A DNA stretch of 64,000 bases from Chitinophaga parva (lineage in GTDB: Bacteria; Bacteroidota; Bacteroidia; Chitinophagales; Chitinophagaceae), in assembly GCF_003071345.1 (NCBI RefSeq), contig NZ_QCYK01000002.1, forward strand, positions 2,046,001 through 2,110,000. The letters run 5' to 3'. This document shows, in pieces, positions 26,801-35,499 of this stretch (its first letter is position 1; each line of letters begins with the position of its first letter). A model generated the notes under the pieces. That model was not told the DNA's origin and did no database searches. It saw nothing but the letters and a program-made list of their open reading frames with translations. Made by a program: the position numbers and the translations under genes.

Positions 26801-27077
26801 AGCCAAGCTGCGCCTGCGCCCCATCATCATGACCTCCCTGGCCTTCCTGCTCGGTATCCTGCCCCTGGTATTTGCCTCCGGTGCCGGTGCTTACTCCCGT
26901 AAAACCATGGGGGTGACCGTACTGGGTGGTATGCTGGCCGCTACCTTCCTGGCCATTTTCATGGTGCCGGTATTGTACCTCAACATCACCCGCTGGGCTT
27001 ATGGTAAGGCCAAGCTGGAGGAGATGAAAAAGAAGTTCAATTCCGTGCCCGACCATGATGCCCAGGGCCATGTGTAA
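23892..27077 (+). CDS. HAE1-type RND multidrug efflux permease (MexB/AcrB-like)
   Basis: 1061 residues, standard AcrB length. MIADTFIRRPVTAIVISVVL is the typical first helix. TM4 carries the proton-relay pair D409-D410 (VVDDAIVVVEAV), and TM10 carries the conserved Lys in GLAAKNAILIVEFAKE. Large periplasmic loops separate helices 1-2 and 7-8. This signature is hydrophobe/amphiphile export, distinct from the metal-type pump at 9741-12908. It follows the adaptor by 104 bp and is closed by a strong terminator. Expected substrates are drugs, bile-like detergents or secondary metabolites; no local TetR regulator is present. Confidence 0.95.
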   Translation: MIADTFIRRPVTAIVISVVLVLVGLLAMINLPIGQYPEISPPTVQVTGTYIGADAQTVEQTTATPVEVQVNGTPGMTYMTSNSTSAGSMSLTVNFEVGTDINIAALDVQNRVGIATPTLPQEVQRIGLTVRKRNPSILMLVALFSPKGTHDITFLDNYTNIYLKDALLRAKGVGDIFTRADDFSMRIWLNPSKLAQMGVTADDIKAAISEQNQQIASGSVGTPPQQMGQTFEYSIIVKGRLVTPEEFGNIIVKTRPSDGAVVYMKDVARVELGKFNYSGNSFVDGKRASYLLVYQAPGSNAISTADAVIATMEQLKKAFPKDVDYVVPFESVTVVRVSIHEVVETLLIALVLVIIVVFLFLQSWRATLIPVLAIPVSIIATFIFFFPLNFTINTLTLFGFVLAIGIVVDDAIVVVEAVQHNMDHEGMSPRDATHRAMEEISGPVIAIALILCAVFVPVGFIPGIVGRLYQQFAITIAISVLISAFVALSLTPALCTLLLKPSNLGSQSRGLNKFFYRFNVWFGHVTSRYSVGVKKVLRHSALALALLGGIIVAAYFLFASKSTGFIPTEDDGRIYITFDLPESSSTERTVTLLRQMMHELDSVPEIGHYAALGGLNAITFASKSNSATIFCQLKPWDDRKQEKSKIFALVARLQQQMSKFKEANVVVIPPPAIPGLGNTGGFSFELEQKGAGDIKEFESVLRTFVAAANQRKELSRPFSFFTARTPGYQLEIDREKAKKLGIPISAIASALQTYMGSVYINDFTIYGRNFRVVAQADSSFRGNMTDLAKYYVRNQNGDMVPLSTVTSYKVIESAPVISHYNLFRSAEINGNAAPGYSSGDAIKALQEVAAQVLPEGYGYEFSGLSREEILSGSKTVYIFALSIVFVFLFLAALYESWSVPFSVLLAVPLGVFGAIAALHLAGPTITNNVYAQIGLITLIGLAAKNAILIVEFAKERVDRGMDVMTATVEAAKLRLRPIIMTSLAFLLGILPLVFASGAGAYSRKTMGVTVLGGMLAATFLAIFMVPVLYLNITRWAYGKAKLEEMKKKFNSVPDHDAQGHV

Positions 27078-27096
27078 TAATTGTTTAATTACAGAT

Positions 27097-27135
27097 AAAG
27101 CGGGTGTGCCGGTTACAGGCGCACCCGCTTTTTTT
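27097..27135 (+). terminator. Terminator of the HAE1 RND operon
   Basis: Arms aaagcgggtgtgcc (27097-27110) and ggcgcacccgcttt (27118-27131, one G-T pair) with T7 after the stem. Confidence 0.9.
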
Positions 27136-27260
27136 ACCCGGTAACCGTTAATCACCACCGGTGGCGGCCCGCCATGATCATCAACGCTGATCGTCAATTA
27201 TTACCCATTGACCGTTAACCATTAATGATTAACCACTGGCCATTAACAGTTAACCAATTC
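27136..27260. repeat. TTAAC/GTTAAT-rich intergenic repeat zone (family B, copy 1)
   Basis: Many degenerate copies of ccattaa, ccgttaa, gattaacca and agttaacca in both orientations lie between the terminator and the next gene. The rest of the gap to 27432 shows no gene and only an A9 run at 27337-27345. A similar zone is at 35534-35776. Confidence 0.55.
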
Positions 27261-27432
27261 CAACTTAGCGAAATAATTTCGCTGCAGTAACGGTACTCCC
27301 TGTTTGCTTATCATTGTACAGGCGTAGTGCACACACAAAAAAAAATGACGGATGTTCCGCAGTACCATGTATGTTTAATGATCAGGAGACCCATGCATCT
27401 ATTGCCAACGGCTTCGTTAAAAAGCTGACTTT

Positions 27433-30129
27433 ATGAATTGCTACAGGCTTTTGCTGTTTGTAACCCTGCTGCTGGCCGGACTTCCCACCCGGGCCCAAAC
27501 CACTACCCGCGTGGTAAGGGGGCAGGTGCGCGATAGCAGCGGCCAGGCATTGCCCGGCGCCACCATCCGCCTGGTAAGCCCCCGCGATACTACGGGCACC
27601 ATCACCCGTGATGACGGTAGTTTTGAGATGCCCCACGTTACAGAGCCCCGCTTTAATATCACCGTGTTCATGATGAGCTATGCAGGCTTTAAACACGATT
27701 ATAGTTTTTCCCCCACCGATACCGCTGCCACCCTGGGCACCATTGTGCTGCGGTCTGATATACAACAGCTGAAAGCCGTCACGGTGCGGGGCAGCCCACT
27801 GGCGGTTACCTTCCATGGCGATACCGTGGAGTACAACGCTGCGGCCTACCAGGTGCGGGATGGCAGTAACGTGAGTGAAGTAGTGCGCCAGCTGCCCGGG
27901 GTGGAAATGGACCACAACGGAAAGGTGACTGCCCAGGGCAAGGAAGTGACCCGGGTGCGCCTCAATGGCAAGGATTATTTTGGGGCAGATGTGGCCAAGG
28001 CCCTGAGAAACCTGCCCGCCAGCATCATTGAAAAACTGCAGGTGATAGACGACTATGGAGACCAGGCAAATCTTACCGGCATCAAGGTTGGGGAGCCCCA
28101 GAAAGTGCTGAACCTTACCCTGAAACCAGACAAAAGCAGTGGTGTTTTTGGGACCGCCACCGCGGGCGCCGGCACAGGCAACCTGCACCTGGGCGGCCTG
28201 AATGTAAGCCGCTTCAAAGGCGACCGCCAGCTATCGCTCTCCGGCGATATGAACAACAGCAACGCCGGGCTTTTCAGCTTTGGGGACAACGGCGGCATCA
28301 GCGGCAGCGACGGCAGTAACGCGGTGCACAACCTGGGCTTCAATTACCGCGACGCCTTCAGTAAAAAACTGACCGGTTATGGCAGTATTAATTACGCGGA
28401 AAACAGGTCACTGGTAACCGGCACCACCGCCCAGCAGACCATAGACGGCAGTTATGTGAACGTGAACAACCAGCAGAACCGGAACACGGGTCATAACCGC
28501 AGCTATGCCATCAACTACAACCTGGAATATAAGCCGGATACGCTGAACCAGGTGCGCTTTTCGCCGGGCTTCAACCGGAGCAGGGGAGAGACGGAAGGCA
28601 TTAGCCAGTTCCACATTGCCCAGAATAACCTGCACCCGGTAAAGATCTCTGATGGCACCAATACTAATTACAGCGATAATGATAATACCAGTGTCAACGC
28701 TTCCCTGATGTATAACCACCGCTTCCGGAAGAAGGGGCGCAATTTTAACATCAACCTTACCTATGGCAATAACACCATGACCAGCCAGCAGGACGTGCGC
28801 ACGCTCACGCACCTGGATTACGTGGACAGCCTGGCCATGGACACTGCCCTGCACCAGCAGGTGCATGCACCCGCCGGCAGCAATATTTTCAGTTCCAGTC
28901 TTTCGTACACGGAGCCCGTGGGTAAGACCAGTGTACTGGAACTGGCCTATAATTTCTCCCGGAACAACAACACCTCCAGCCGGGAAACCTGGAACATAGA
29001 CCCGGACGATGTGAAGACACGGGTAGACTCCCAGAGTAACAGTTACCATTATACGTTCCTGTCCCAGCGCATTTCCCTGCGCTACGACCTGCGTGGTACC
29101 AAACATAGGCTGCTATTGGGTTTGAGCGCCCTGCCACAGGTGCTTTCCGGCGCCTCTACCCACCCGGATTTCACCACACGCACGCCCCAGTTCTCTTTCA
29201 GTCCCAACATACACTATACCTACCAGGTGAGCAACAGCAGGTCGTTTTCTTTTTCCTATGCCGGCAATCCCGGCCAGCCGGGTTTTATGCAGCTGATGCC
29301 GGTTACAGACCTCACCAATCCCCAATATCCTGTTGTAGGGAACCCCGGCCTGAAGCCCAGTTTCAGCCAGTCGGTGAGCCTGAACTACCGCAGCTTTAAC
29401 GTGCAGAAGGGCAACTCCTTTTTTGTGGGCATGACCGGCAGCCTTACGAACAACAGCGTGGTGGCTAACATCCTCAACGACTCCGCCCACCTGGCGGGCA
29501 TGGGCAGCACCGTGATCCAGGAAATCCGCTACGTCAATGCAGACGGCGCCCGCTCGGCCAACGTGTACTACAACTTCTCCCAGCCGCTGTGGCAGCGCAA
29601 GCTGACGTTCACGTATAGTGGCACGGTAAGTTATGGCAACAATATTTCCTACATGAATGACCTGGCGCAGCGCAGTGCCAACACCAGCTGGAATCAAAGC
29701 CTGCGCCTGCGTTTGAACCTGCCCAGGCTGATGGACATTGAAGCCAATGGCGGCTTTAACAGCAACAACGTGCATTACAGCACCACCGGCGGTTTCAATA
29801 CCACCACCAATACCCTGTTTGTAGAGCTATATGCCAGGCACTACATCGGCAAGCACATGATCCTGGGATGGAATGCCACCAAGTCAGTGAACAGTGGCTT
29901 AAGCAGCGGGGTAGGGGCCAATCCTACAGTACTGAATATGTACGTGGAGTGCCAGTTCCTGAAAGGCAACCGGGGCGCCCTGCGCTTCCAGGGATTTGAC
30001 CTGCTCAACGAAAACACCGGTATATATCATAGCGTGAATGGCGCCGTGATCACCGATACCCGCAACAACCGCCTGTCCCGCTACTGTATGCTGTCTTTTT
30101 CCTACCGGTTCGACAAGTTTGGCTTCTGA
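27433..30129 (+). CDS. Outer-membrane beta-barrel receptor-like protein with carboxypeptidase-regulatory domain
   Basis: 898 residues. Signal peptide (cleavage near TRAQ), a CarboxypepD_reg-like beta-sandwich (about 25-110; VVRGQVRDSSGQALPGATIRL), a plug-like segment (about 115-215; VKAVTVRGSPLAVTFHGDTVEY, LNGKDYFGADVAKALRNLPA) and a long barrel with alternating aromatic strands ending CMLSFSYRFDKFGF. This is the outer-membrane family (OMP_b-brl_3) related to TonB receptors but without the SusC signature and without a SusD partner. It may move peptides, metals or proteins, or act structurally. It is transcribed alone; the regulator downstream overlaps no part of it. Confidence 0.85.
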   Translation: MNCYRLLLFVTLLLAGLPTRAQTTTRVVRGQVRDSSGQALPGATIRLVSPRDTTGTITRDDGSFEMPHVTEPRFNITVFMMSYAGFKHDYSFSPTDTAATLGTIVLRSDIQQLKAVTVRGSPLAVTFHGDTVEYNAAAYQVRDGSNVSEVVRQLPGVEMDHNGKVTAQGKEVTRVRLNGKDYFGADVAKALRNLPASIIEKLQVIDDYGDQANLTGIKVGEPQKVLNLTLKPDKSSGVFGTATAGAGTGNLHLGGLNVSRFKGDRQLSLSGDMNNSNAGLFSFGDNGGISGSDGSNAVHNLGFNYRDAFSKKLTGYGSINYAENRSLVTGTTAQQTIDGSYVNVNNQQNRNTGHNRSYAINYNLEYKPDTLNQVRFSPGFNRSRGETEGISQFHIAQNNLHPVKISDGTNTNYSDNDNTSVNASLMYNHRFRKKGRNFNINLTYGNNTMTSQQDVRTLTHLDYVDSLAMDTALHQQVHAPAGSNIFSSSLSYTEPVGKTSVLELAYNFSRNNNTSSRETWNIDPDDVKTRVDSQSNSYHYTFLSQRISLRYDLRGTKHRLLLGLSALPQVLSGASTHPDFTTRTPQFSFSPNIHYTYQVSNSRSFSFSYAGNPGQPGFMQLMPVTDLTNPQYPVVGNPGLKPSFSQSVSLNYRSFNVQKGNSFFVGMTGSLTNNSVVANILNDSAHLAGMGSTVIQEIRYVNADGARSANVYYNFSQPLWQRKLTFTYSGTVSYGNNISYMNDLAQRSANTSWNQSLRLRLNLPRLMDIEANGGFNSNNVHYSTTGGFNTTTNTLFVELYARHYIGKHMILGWNATKSVNSGLSSGVGANPTVLNMYVECQFLKGNRGALRFQGFDLLNENTGIYHSVNGAVITDTRNNRLSRYCMLSFSYRFDKFGF

Positions 30130-30177
30130 TGCCGGTGCTGGAAAAAAAGGAACGGAAGTGCGTGCTTTTATTATATT

Positions 30178-30200
30178 CGTAGTTCAATTGAATTACTACG
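30178..30200. promoter_or_regulatory. Inverted repeat at the start of the Nudix-type regulator gene
   Basis: Arms cgtagt (30178-30183) and actacg (30195-30200) are perfect inverted repeats around an 11-base spacer that itself contains the palindrome ttcaattgaa (30183-30192). The site ends two bases before the ATG of the NrtR-like gene, and TATATTCG just upstream resembles a -7 box. It suits an autoregulatory operator. Confidence 0.5.
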
Positions 30201-30202
30201 TT

Positions 30203-30907
30203 ATGACAGGATATACCCGCCAAAAGCACGTACTGATAGCGGTGGATTGCATCATCTTTGGTTTTGATGGTAATAGCATGCAGCAATTGCTGATCAGGCG
30301 CAGTTTTGAGCCGGCAAAGGGCAAATGGAGCCTCATGGGTGGCTTTGTGCAGCATGATGAAGACCTGCCGGTGGCAGCGGCCCGTATCCTTAAGACCCTC
30401 ACCGGCCTGGAAGGGGTATACCTGGAGCAATTGGGCGCCTTTGGCCGCCCGGACCGCGATCCCAAGGAGCGCACCGTGTCCATCGCTTACTTTGCACTCA
30501 TCGATATCAATCAATATAAGCTGCAGCTCAGCAACGATTACCAGGCCGCCTGGTTTGACCTGCAGGAAACGCCCCGGCTCATCTTCGACCATGATGAAAT
30601 GGTAAAACAGGCCAAGGACCGCCTGCGCTACAAGGCAGCCATCCATCCCATCCTGTTTGAACTGCTGCCGGCCCGTTTCACCATCCCGCAGTTGCAGCAG
30701 CTCTACGAAGCGGTATATGAAACCACTTTTGATAAACGCAACTTCAGCCGCAAGATCCTCTCTACCGGCCTGCTGGTAAAGCAAAAGGAAAAGGACAAAG
30801 AAACCTCCAAGAAGGGCGCTTATTACTACAAGCTGGACAAACGCCGGTACCAGGAGAAGTTCCATTCCTTCCTTAATTTTATCTCTGACCCGGGAAAGCT
30901 GAAATAA
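30203..30907 (+). CDS. Nudix-related transcriptional regulator, NrtR/AraR-like
   Basis: 234 residues from ATG 30203; an upstream in-frame start overlaps the operator-like repeat and the preceding gene and is rejected. Residues 10-140 form a Nudix-fold domain (HVLIAVDCIIFGF, KGKWSLMGGFVQHDED), but the Nudix box is degenerate: after GGFVQHDEDLPVAA the catalytic REuxEE is replaced by ARILKTLTG, so hydrolysis is unlikely. The C-terminal ~80 residues (FTIPQLQQLYEAVYETTFDKRNFSRKI) are the winged-helix module of NrtR-type regulators. In Bacteroidota such proteins respond to sugars or NAD metabolites (for example AraR in Bacteroides). The targets here are unknown. Confidence 0.85.
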   Translation: MTGYTRQKHVLIAVDCIIFGFDGNSMQQLLIRRSFEPAKGKWSLMGGFVQHDEDLPVAAARILKTLTGLEGVYLEQLGAFGRPDRDPKERTVSIAYFALIDINQYKLQLSNDYQAAWFDLQETPRLIFDHDEMVKQAKDRLRYKAAIHPILFELLPARFTIPQLQQLYEAVYETTFDKRNFSRKILSTGLLVKQKEKDKETSKKGAYYYKLDKRRYQEKFHSFLNFISDPGKLK

Positions 30908-30924
30908 AATACCTGTTATATTAT

Positions 30925-30967
30925 AAAAGGCCTGGAATGCTTATCAGTAAAGCATTTCAGGCCTTTT
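30925..30967. terminator. Bidirectional terminator between convergent genes
   Basis: Arms at 30925-30942 and 30949-30967 (core aaaaggcctg/caggcctttt, then aatgctt/aagcatt) with a 6-base loop and A/T runs on both sides. It serves the NrtR-like gene (plus) and the PhzF-like gene (minus). Confidence 0.85.
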
Positions 30968-30988
30968 GCATCATGCTGCAAGGAATGG

Positions 30989-31789
30989 TTACGACCATTT
31001 CAATAGCTTTCCCGCTATCACTGTTACCGCATGGCCGGTCATTAATACCCGCTCACCCTTCAGCACCACCCGTAGCTCCCCGCCACGTGCCGATGCCTGG
31101 TAGGCGAGGAACTCCGTCTTGCCTAAAAGCGGCGCCCAGTAAGCGGCAAGGCAGCAATGTGCCGATCCTGTCACCGGGTCTTCATCAATGCCCAAATGAC
31201 TGGCAAAGAAGCGGGAAATGAAATCATATCCCGAGCCTTCCGCACCGCGGGCCGTAATGATCACACCCCCTTCCTGCTTAAATACGCTGAAGTCCGGCTG
31301 CAACTGTTCCACCGCGGCTGCATTTTCCAGTTCCACTACATACCGGTCTTTATGAAAAGTGGCGTGCACGATCCGCGCCGGGATAGCCGCCTGCAGGCGC
31401 TCGCCCAGTGTAACGGGTTGTCCTTCCGCCACCGGGAAGTCCAGCGTAATGGCGCCATCTGGTGTGCGGCTGGCCAGCAACTCCCCGCTGAGGGTATAAA
31501 AATGCAACGGCGCTGAAACCGGCGCCAGTCCCTGTTCCCAGAGCACATGCGCGCTTGCCAGGGTAGCGTGGCCACATAGCTTTACCTCGCTGGTGGGCGT
31601 GAACCAGCGGAGGCGGTAACCGTTATTTTCTTTTAGCAGGAAGGCGGTTTCGGATAAATTATTCTCCATGGCAATGGCCTGCATCGTGGCATCCGGGAGG
31701 GGGGCTTCCAGCAGGCACACTGCCGCGGGATTGCCTTTGAAAGGCAGGGTGGTAAACGCATCTACCTGGTAGAAAGGAATGGCTTGCAT
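30989..31789 (-). CDS. PhzF-family isomerase/epimerase-like protein
   Basis: 266 residues from the Met of MQAIPFYQVDAFT; a TTG 15 codons upstream is a poor alternative. The PhzF fold is seen as two related halves: N-terminal FKGNPAAVCLLE with the conserved glutamate in ENNLSETAFLL, then RWFTPTSEVKLCGHATLA, and C-terminal DPVTGSAHCCLAAYW. The conserved Glu and the Gly-His-Ala-Thr loop suggest an active isomerase. Outside phenazine producers the family has diverse small-molecule isomerase roles, and no phenazine genes are here. A TTG-N18-CATTTTTG promoter-like pair lies just upstream on the minus strand. Confidence 0.9.
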   Translation of the reverse strand: MQAIPFYQVDAFTTLPFKGNPAAVCLLEAPLPDATMQAIAMENNLSETAFLLKENNGYRLRWFTPTSEVKLCGHATLASAHVLWEQGLAPVSAPLHFYTLSGELLASRTPDGAITLDFPVAEGQPVTLGERLQAAIPARIVHATFHKDRYVVELENAAAVEQLQPDFSVFKQEGGVIITARGAEGSGYDFISRFFASHLGIDEDPVTGSAHCCLAAYWAPLLGKTEFLAYQASARGGELRVVLKGERVLMTGHAVTVIAGKLLKWS

Positions 31790-31890
31790 AGCATTGTTGT
31801 TTTTGCAAAAATGCGGCATACGCGGCATATACAACGGGTACAGATGCGGGCAAAGTGAACCCTATCAGATCAGCTGCCCGCCACTTCCTT

Positions 31891-34800
31891 TTACTCATAC
31901 AGCCACACCCGCAGCAACGACACCAACTGGTCCACATCCACCGGTTTGGAAATATAATCCGATGCACCGGCTTCAATACATTTCTCCCGGTCGCCGTTCA
32001 TGGTCTTGGCTGTTACTGCCAGCACCGGCAGGCCTTTCCAGCGCTGCTGCTGGCGGATCTCCTTGATGGCGGTGTAGCCATCCATCTCGGGCATCATCAT
32101 ATCCATGAGCACAATGTCCACCTGCGGGTTGCGCTCCAGTTGTACCAGGGCTTCCTTGCCATCCAGCGCGGAGATGATCTTCATCTTATGTTGCTCCAGC
32201 GCTTTGGTAAGGGAGAAAATGTTGCGCACATCATCATCTGCGATCAGTACCGTTTTGCCTTCCAGTGCTTCCTTCAGCGTGGTGTGGCGGTTGCTGGTGT
32301 TCTTGTACAGGTCATTTTTTTCCTGGATCAGGTGAAGGAACAGCGCCACTTCATCCAGGATACGCTGGTAAGAGTGGGCGGTCTTTACCACGATGCTGTC
32401 TGCATATTGCTTGATCTGGTTCTCTTCGGATTTGGAAAGGTTGCGGCCTGTGAATATGATGATAGGCAGGTTTTCCAGGCCAGGATTGTGTTTGATGGGT
32501 TCCAGTGCCTCGTAGGCCTGCTTGTCTGCCAGCGTCATATCAAGGATCACACAGTTCACGTCGGGGTTCATCAATTCGCTGATACTGTCTTTGATGCTGT
32601 GCGTGATCTCTGTTTGCACTTCAAAAGAATCGAGGAAATAGGAAAGTGCCTTGGCGTGCTTGATGTTCTCTTCCACGATCAGCACTTTCTTGGGATGGCG
32701 GCTCAGCACATCTTCCAGCTTCTGAAAAATTTCCTGCATGCGCTCCATCTGGAAAGGCTTGTTGGAAAAGTCCACCGCGCCTTTCAGCAGGCTTTCCCGC
32801 TTCACTTCCATGGAGCTCATGATGTGTACAGGGATGTGGCGCGTTTGCGGGTTTTCTTTCAGCTCGGCCATTACTTCCCAGCCATCTTTTACCGGCAGCA
32901 CAATGTCCAGCAGGATGGCGGCAGGTTTGTATTGCAGTGCCATTTCCATCACCAGGTCACCGCGCACAGATACCAGGCCCTTGAAGCCGCGCTGGTGGGT
33001 GAAGGCCAGCAGGGCATTGGCAAAGGCCGTATCATCTTCCACGATCAGTACTATCTTATCATGAGGCGTAATATTGTTACGGTCGTCCGGCACATCCTGT
33101 GGGATCACCGCGGCGGTGAGGCGGGGCGCAATGTGGGCGCTGCCGTTGCCACTGGCCGCGGGAGTACCGGCCACGGGGGCTGTAGTGTTGGTGACAGGTG
33201 CAGGGGGCGCGTAACCGTCAGTATCCCGCGGCTTGCGCAGGGGAATGATGATGCTGAATTCACTGCCTTCATCCGGTACGCTGTCCAGGTGTATTTCCCC
33301 ACCCAGCAGTTTGGCCAGTTCACGGCTGATGCTCAGTCCAAGGCCGGTACCGCCATATTTGCGGCGGGTGCCGCCGTCTGCCTGCTGGAAGGCTTCAAAG
33401 ATCACGGCCTGTTTGTCCACCGGCACGCCAATGCCCGTATCCCGCACGGCTATCTTCACGCTGCCGGCATCACCGGGCAGGGAGGAAAAGGTGAGGGTTA
33501 CGCTGCCCGCGGCGGTAAATTTCAGCGCGTTGGACACCAGGTTTTTCAGGATCTGTTCCAGGCGCATTTTATCCGTTTCCATGAGAGACGGCAGCAGCGG
33601 GTCTGTGGCAATATTAAATGCCAGGCCTTTTTCTTTGGCAATGGGGGCAAAGAGGCTTTGCATATCCTGCGCCACCGCCTTGATGGGCACTTCTGTATAT
33701 TCCAGTTCCATCTTGCCGGACTCTATGCGCGAGAGGTCCAGGATCTCGTCAATGAGGTTCAGCAGGCCTTTGCCGGAGCTTTGGATCACTTCCGCGCTTT
33801 CTACCTGGTCTTTGGAAAGGTTGCCTTCATTATTTTCTGCAATGAGGCGCGACAGGAGTAAAATCGAATTGAGCGGGGTACGTAGCTCGTGGCTCATATT
33901 AGCCAGGAACTCAGATTTATAGCGGGTGCTCAGTTCCAGTTCCTCGGCCTTGCGTTGTATCTCAAGGTTGCGTTCCAGGATCACCTGGTTACGTTCCTGC
34001 AGCAGTTTGGAGCGTTCTTCCAGTTCGCGGTTGGCCTGTTGCAGTTCTTCCTGCTGCACTTTCAGTTCTTCTTCGGAAGTGGCCAGGCGCTGGGTTTGCA
34101 TTTCCAGTTCCGCGTTAATGTTTTCCAGCTCCGAGTGTTGGCTTTGCAGCTCTTCGGCCTGTGCCTGGGTTTCTTCCAGCAGTTCCTGCATGCGGTTGCG
34201 GTTCTCTGCCGCTACGATCACCAGGCCTATGTTGTGCGAGATCGTTTGCAGGAAGTTAAGATCATTTTCAGTGAAGGGTGTCAGCGAGGCAATTTCCAGC
34301 ACGCCCTTTACCTGGTGCTCATGGAACACGGGATGGGCAATGAGGTAGCGGGGTTTCAGTTCACCACCGGCTATGCGCACGCGGATATCACTGCTTTCAA
34401 TGTCATTGAGCTGGATCATTTCCCCGCTTCGGGCGCATTGGCCGGCCAGGCCTTCACCCAGGCGCAGCCTGCGTTCCCTGGCTTCGCGGTCCAGGGCGTA
34501 GCCGGCGCTGAGGAAGAGCATGTCTTCCGCATTCAGCAGGTACAGCGCACCGGCAATGCCGTGTATATAAGTGGTTACAAATTCTATGATCTGGCTGGTG
34601 AGGTTCTGTACATCTTTTTCACCCACCATTTTGTTATTGAGAGTCGCTACGCCGGTTTGCAGCCATTCTTTATTGGCCAGGTCTGTAAAGGAAGTTTCCA
34701 GGGAGTTGGCCATGGAATTGAGGGCCACGCTCACATTGCCCAGCGCATCAGATTCCGTATCGCTCACACGCACGGCATAATCGCCAGCCGCGATGGTAGC

Positions 34801-35499
34801 GGCAATGTCGCGGATAATGCCAATGCGTTTGGCCATCTCCACATCCTTTTGCTGCAGGGCGGACTGCATTTTTTCTTTCTCCGCAAAGTCGCGCTGCACG
34901 CGGATGTAAAAGAACACGGTGATCACCAGGGAGAGGAGGGCGGCCAGGATGATAAAGGCAGGTGTATACAGGGCAAACTTTTTCATTTGCTCCGTGCGTT
35001 CGCCCATCAGGTGCTGCTCACGGGTTTCCATGGTGGCAATAATACCGCGCACATTATCCATCAGCATTTTGCTCTTGCGCAGGCTGTCATAGTTCACCGG
35101 GTGGCCGGCTTTGTGGTCTTCCATCATGGTTATCTGCAGCCGGTATAACTGGTCCACCAGCAGTTCCAGTTGTCTGGAACTTACCACCTGGGGTGGGTTA
35201 TCCGTAGTGAGGTTCCGTACATACCTGATGTTGGCGCGGGCACTGTCAAACGCCCCGTTGAAGGGTTCCAGGAAATCGCCATCACCGGTGAGCAGGAAGC
35301 CCCGCTGGCCGGTTTCCGCACCTTCCAGGAAGTTCTTTACATTTTCCAATCCCAGCGTTACCTGGTTGGTATGGTCCACCCAGTAAGCACTGCGCAGCAA
35401 ATTCTGTATACTGGTATAAGAGGCAATGGAGCTTACCAGCAGCAGGAATAGGGACAATCCGAAGCCGATAACTAAGTTTCGCTTGAAAGTACTGTTCAT
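31891..35499 (-). CDS. Hybrid sensor histidine kinase with CHASE3, HAMP, GAF and three receiver domains
   Basis: 1202 residues. Transmembrane helix at 9-30, a periplasmic CHASE3 sensor at about 38-175, a second helix at 178-200, HAMP near 222-275, GAF at about 280-432, and a long coiled coil 434-525. HisKA follows with the phospho-His H537 in SHELRTP, then HATPase with N-, G1- and G2-box motifs (NLVSNALK, DTGIGVP, GGTGLGLS). Three receivers end the protein, with acceptors D865, D987 and D1133; the second has Glu-Glu (943-944) where an Asp pair is usual. The output partner is not encoded nearby, so the signal goes to an orphan regulator or stays within the phosphorelay. Confidence 0.95.
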   Translation of the reverse strand: MNSTFKRNLVIGFGLSLFLLLVSSIASYTSIQNLLRSAYWVDHTNQVTLGLENVKNFLEGAETGQRGFLLTGDGDFLEPFNGAFDSARANIRYVRNLTTDNPPQVVSSRQLELLVDQLYRLQITMMEDHKAGHPVNYDSLRKSKMLMDNVRGIIATMETREQHLMGERTEQMKKFALYTPAFIILAALLSLVITVFFYIRVQRDFAEKEKMQSALQQKDVEMAKRIGIIRDIAATIAAGDYAVRVSDTESDALGNVSVALNSMANSLETSFTDLANKEWLQTGVATLNNKMVGEKDVQNLTSQIIEFVTTYIHGIAGALYLLNAEDMLFLSAGYALDREARERRLRLGEGLAGQCARSGEMIQLNDIESSDIRVRIAGGELKPRYLIAHPVFHEHQVKGVLEIASLTPFTENDLNFLQTISHNIGLVIVAAENRNRMQELLEETQAQAEELQSQHSELENINAELEMQTQRLATSEEELKVQQEELQQANRELEERSKLLQERNQVILERNLEIQRKAEELELSTRYKSEFLANMSHELRTPLNSILLLSRLIAENNEGNLSKDQVESAEVIQSSGKGLLNLIDEILDLSRIESGKMELEYTEVPIKAVAQDMQSLFAPIAKEKGLAFNIATDPLLPSLMETDKMRLEQILKNLVSNALKFTAAGSVTLTFSSLPGDAGSVKIAVRDTGIGVPVDKQAVIFEAFQQADGGTRRKYGGTGLGLSISRELAKLLGGEIHLDSVPDEGSEFSIIIPLRKPRDTDGYAPPAPVTNTTAPVAGTPAASGNGSAHIAPRLTAAVIPQDVPDDRNNITPHDKIVLIVEDDTAFANALLAFTHQRGFKGLVSVRGDLVMEMALQYKPAAILLDIVLPVKDGWEVMAELKENPQTRHIPVHIMSSMEVKRESLLKGAVDFSNKPFQMERMQEIFQKLEDVLSRHPKKVLIVEENIKHAKALSYFLDSFEVQTEITHSIKDSISELMNPDVNCVILDMTLADKQAYEALEPIKHNPGLENLPIIIFTGRNLSKSEENQIKQYADSIVVKTAHSYQRILDEVALFLHLIQEKNDLYKNTSNRHTTLKEALEGKTVLIADDDVRNIFSLTKALEQHKMKIISALDGKEALVQLERNPQVDIVLMDMMMPEMDGYTAIKEIRQQQRWKGLPVLAVTAKTMNGDREKCIEAGASDYISKPVDVDQLVSLLRVWLYE

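Noticed and set aside
25053..27197. 714-codon open frame antisense to the HAE1 permease
   Set aside because: Very His/Gly/Gln-rich, no motifs, and fully covered by a conserved RND gene on the other strand.
31855..33861. 668-codon open frame antisense to the hybrid kinase
   Set aside because: Rich in His, Gln and Phe without domain structure; the kinase frame is unambiguous.
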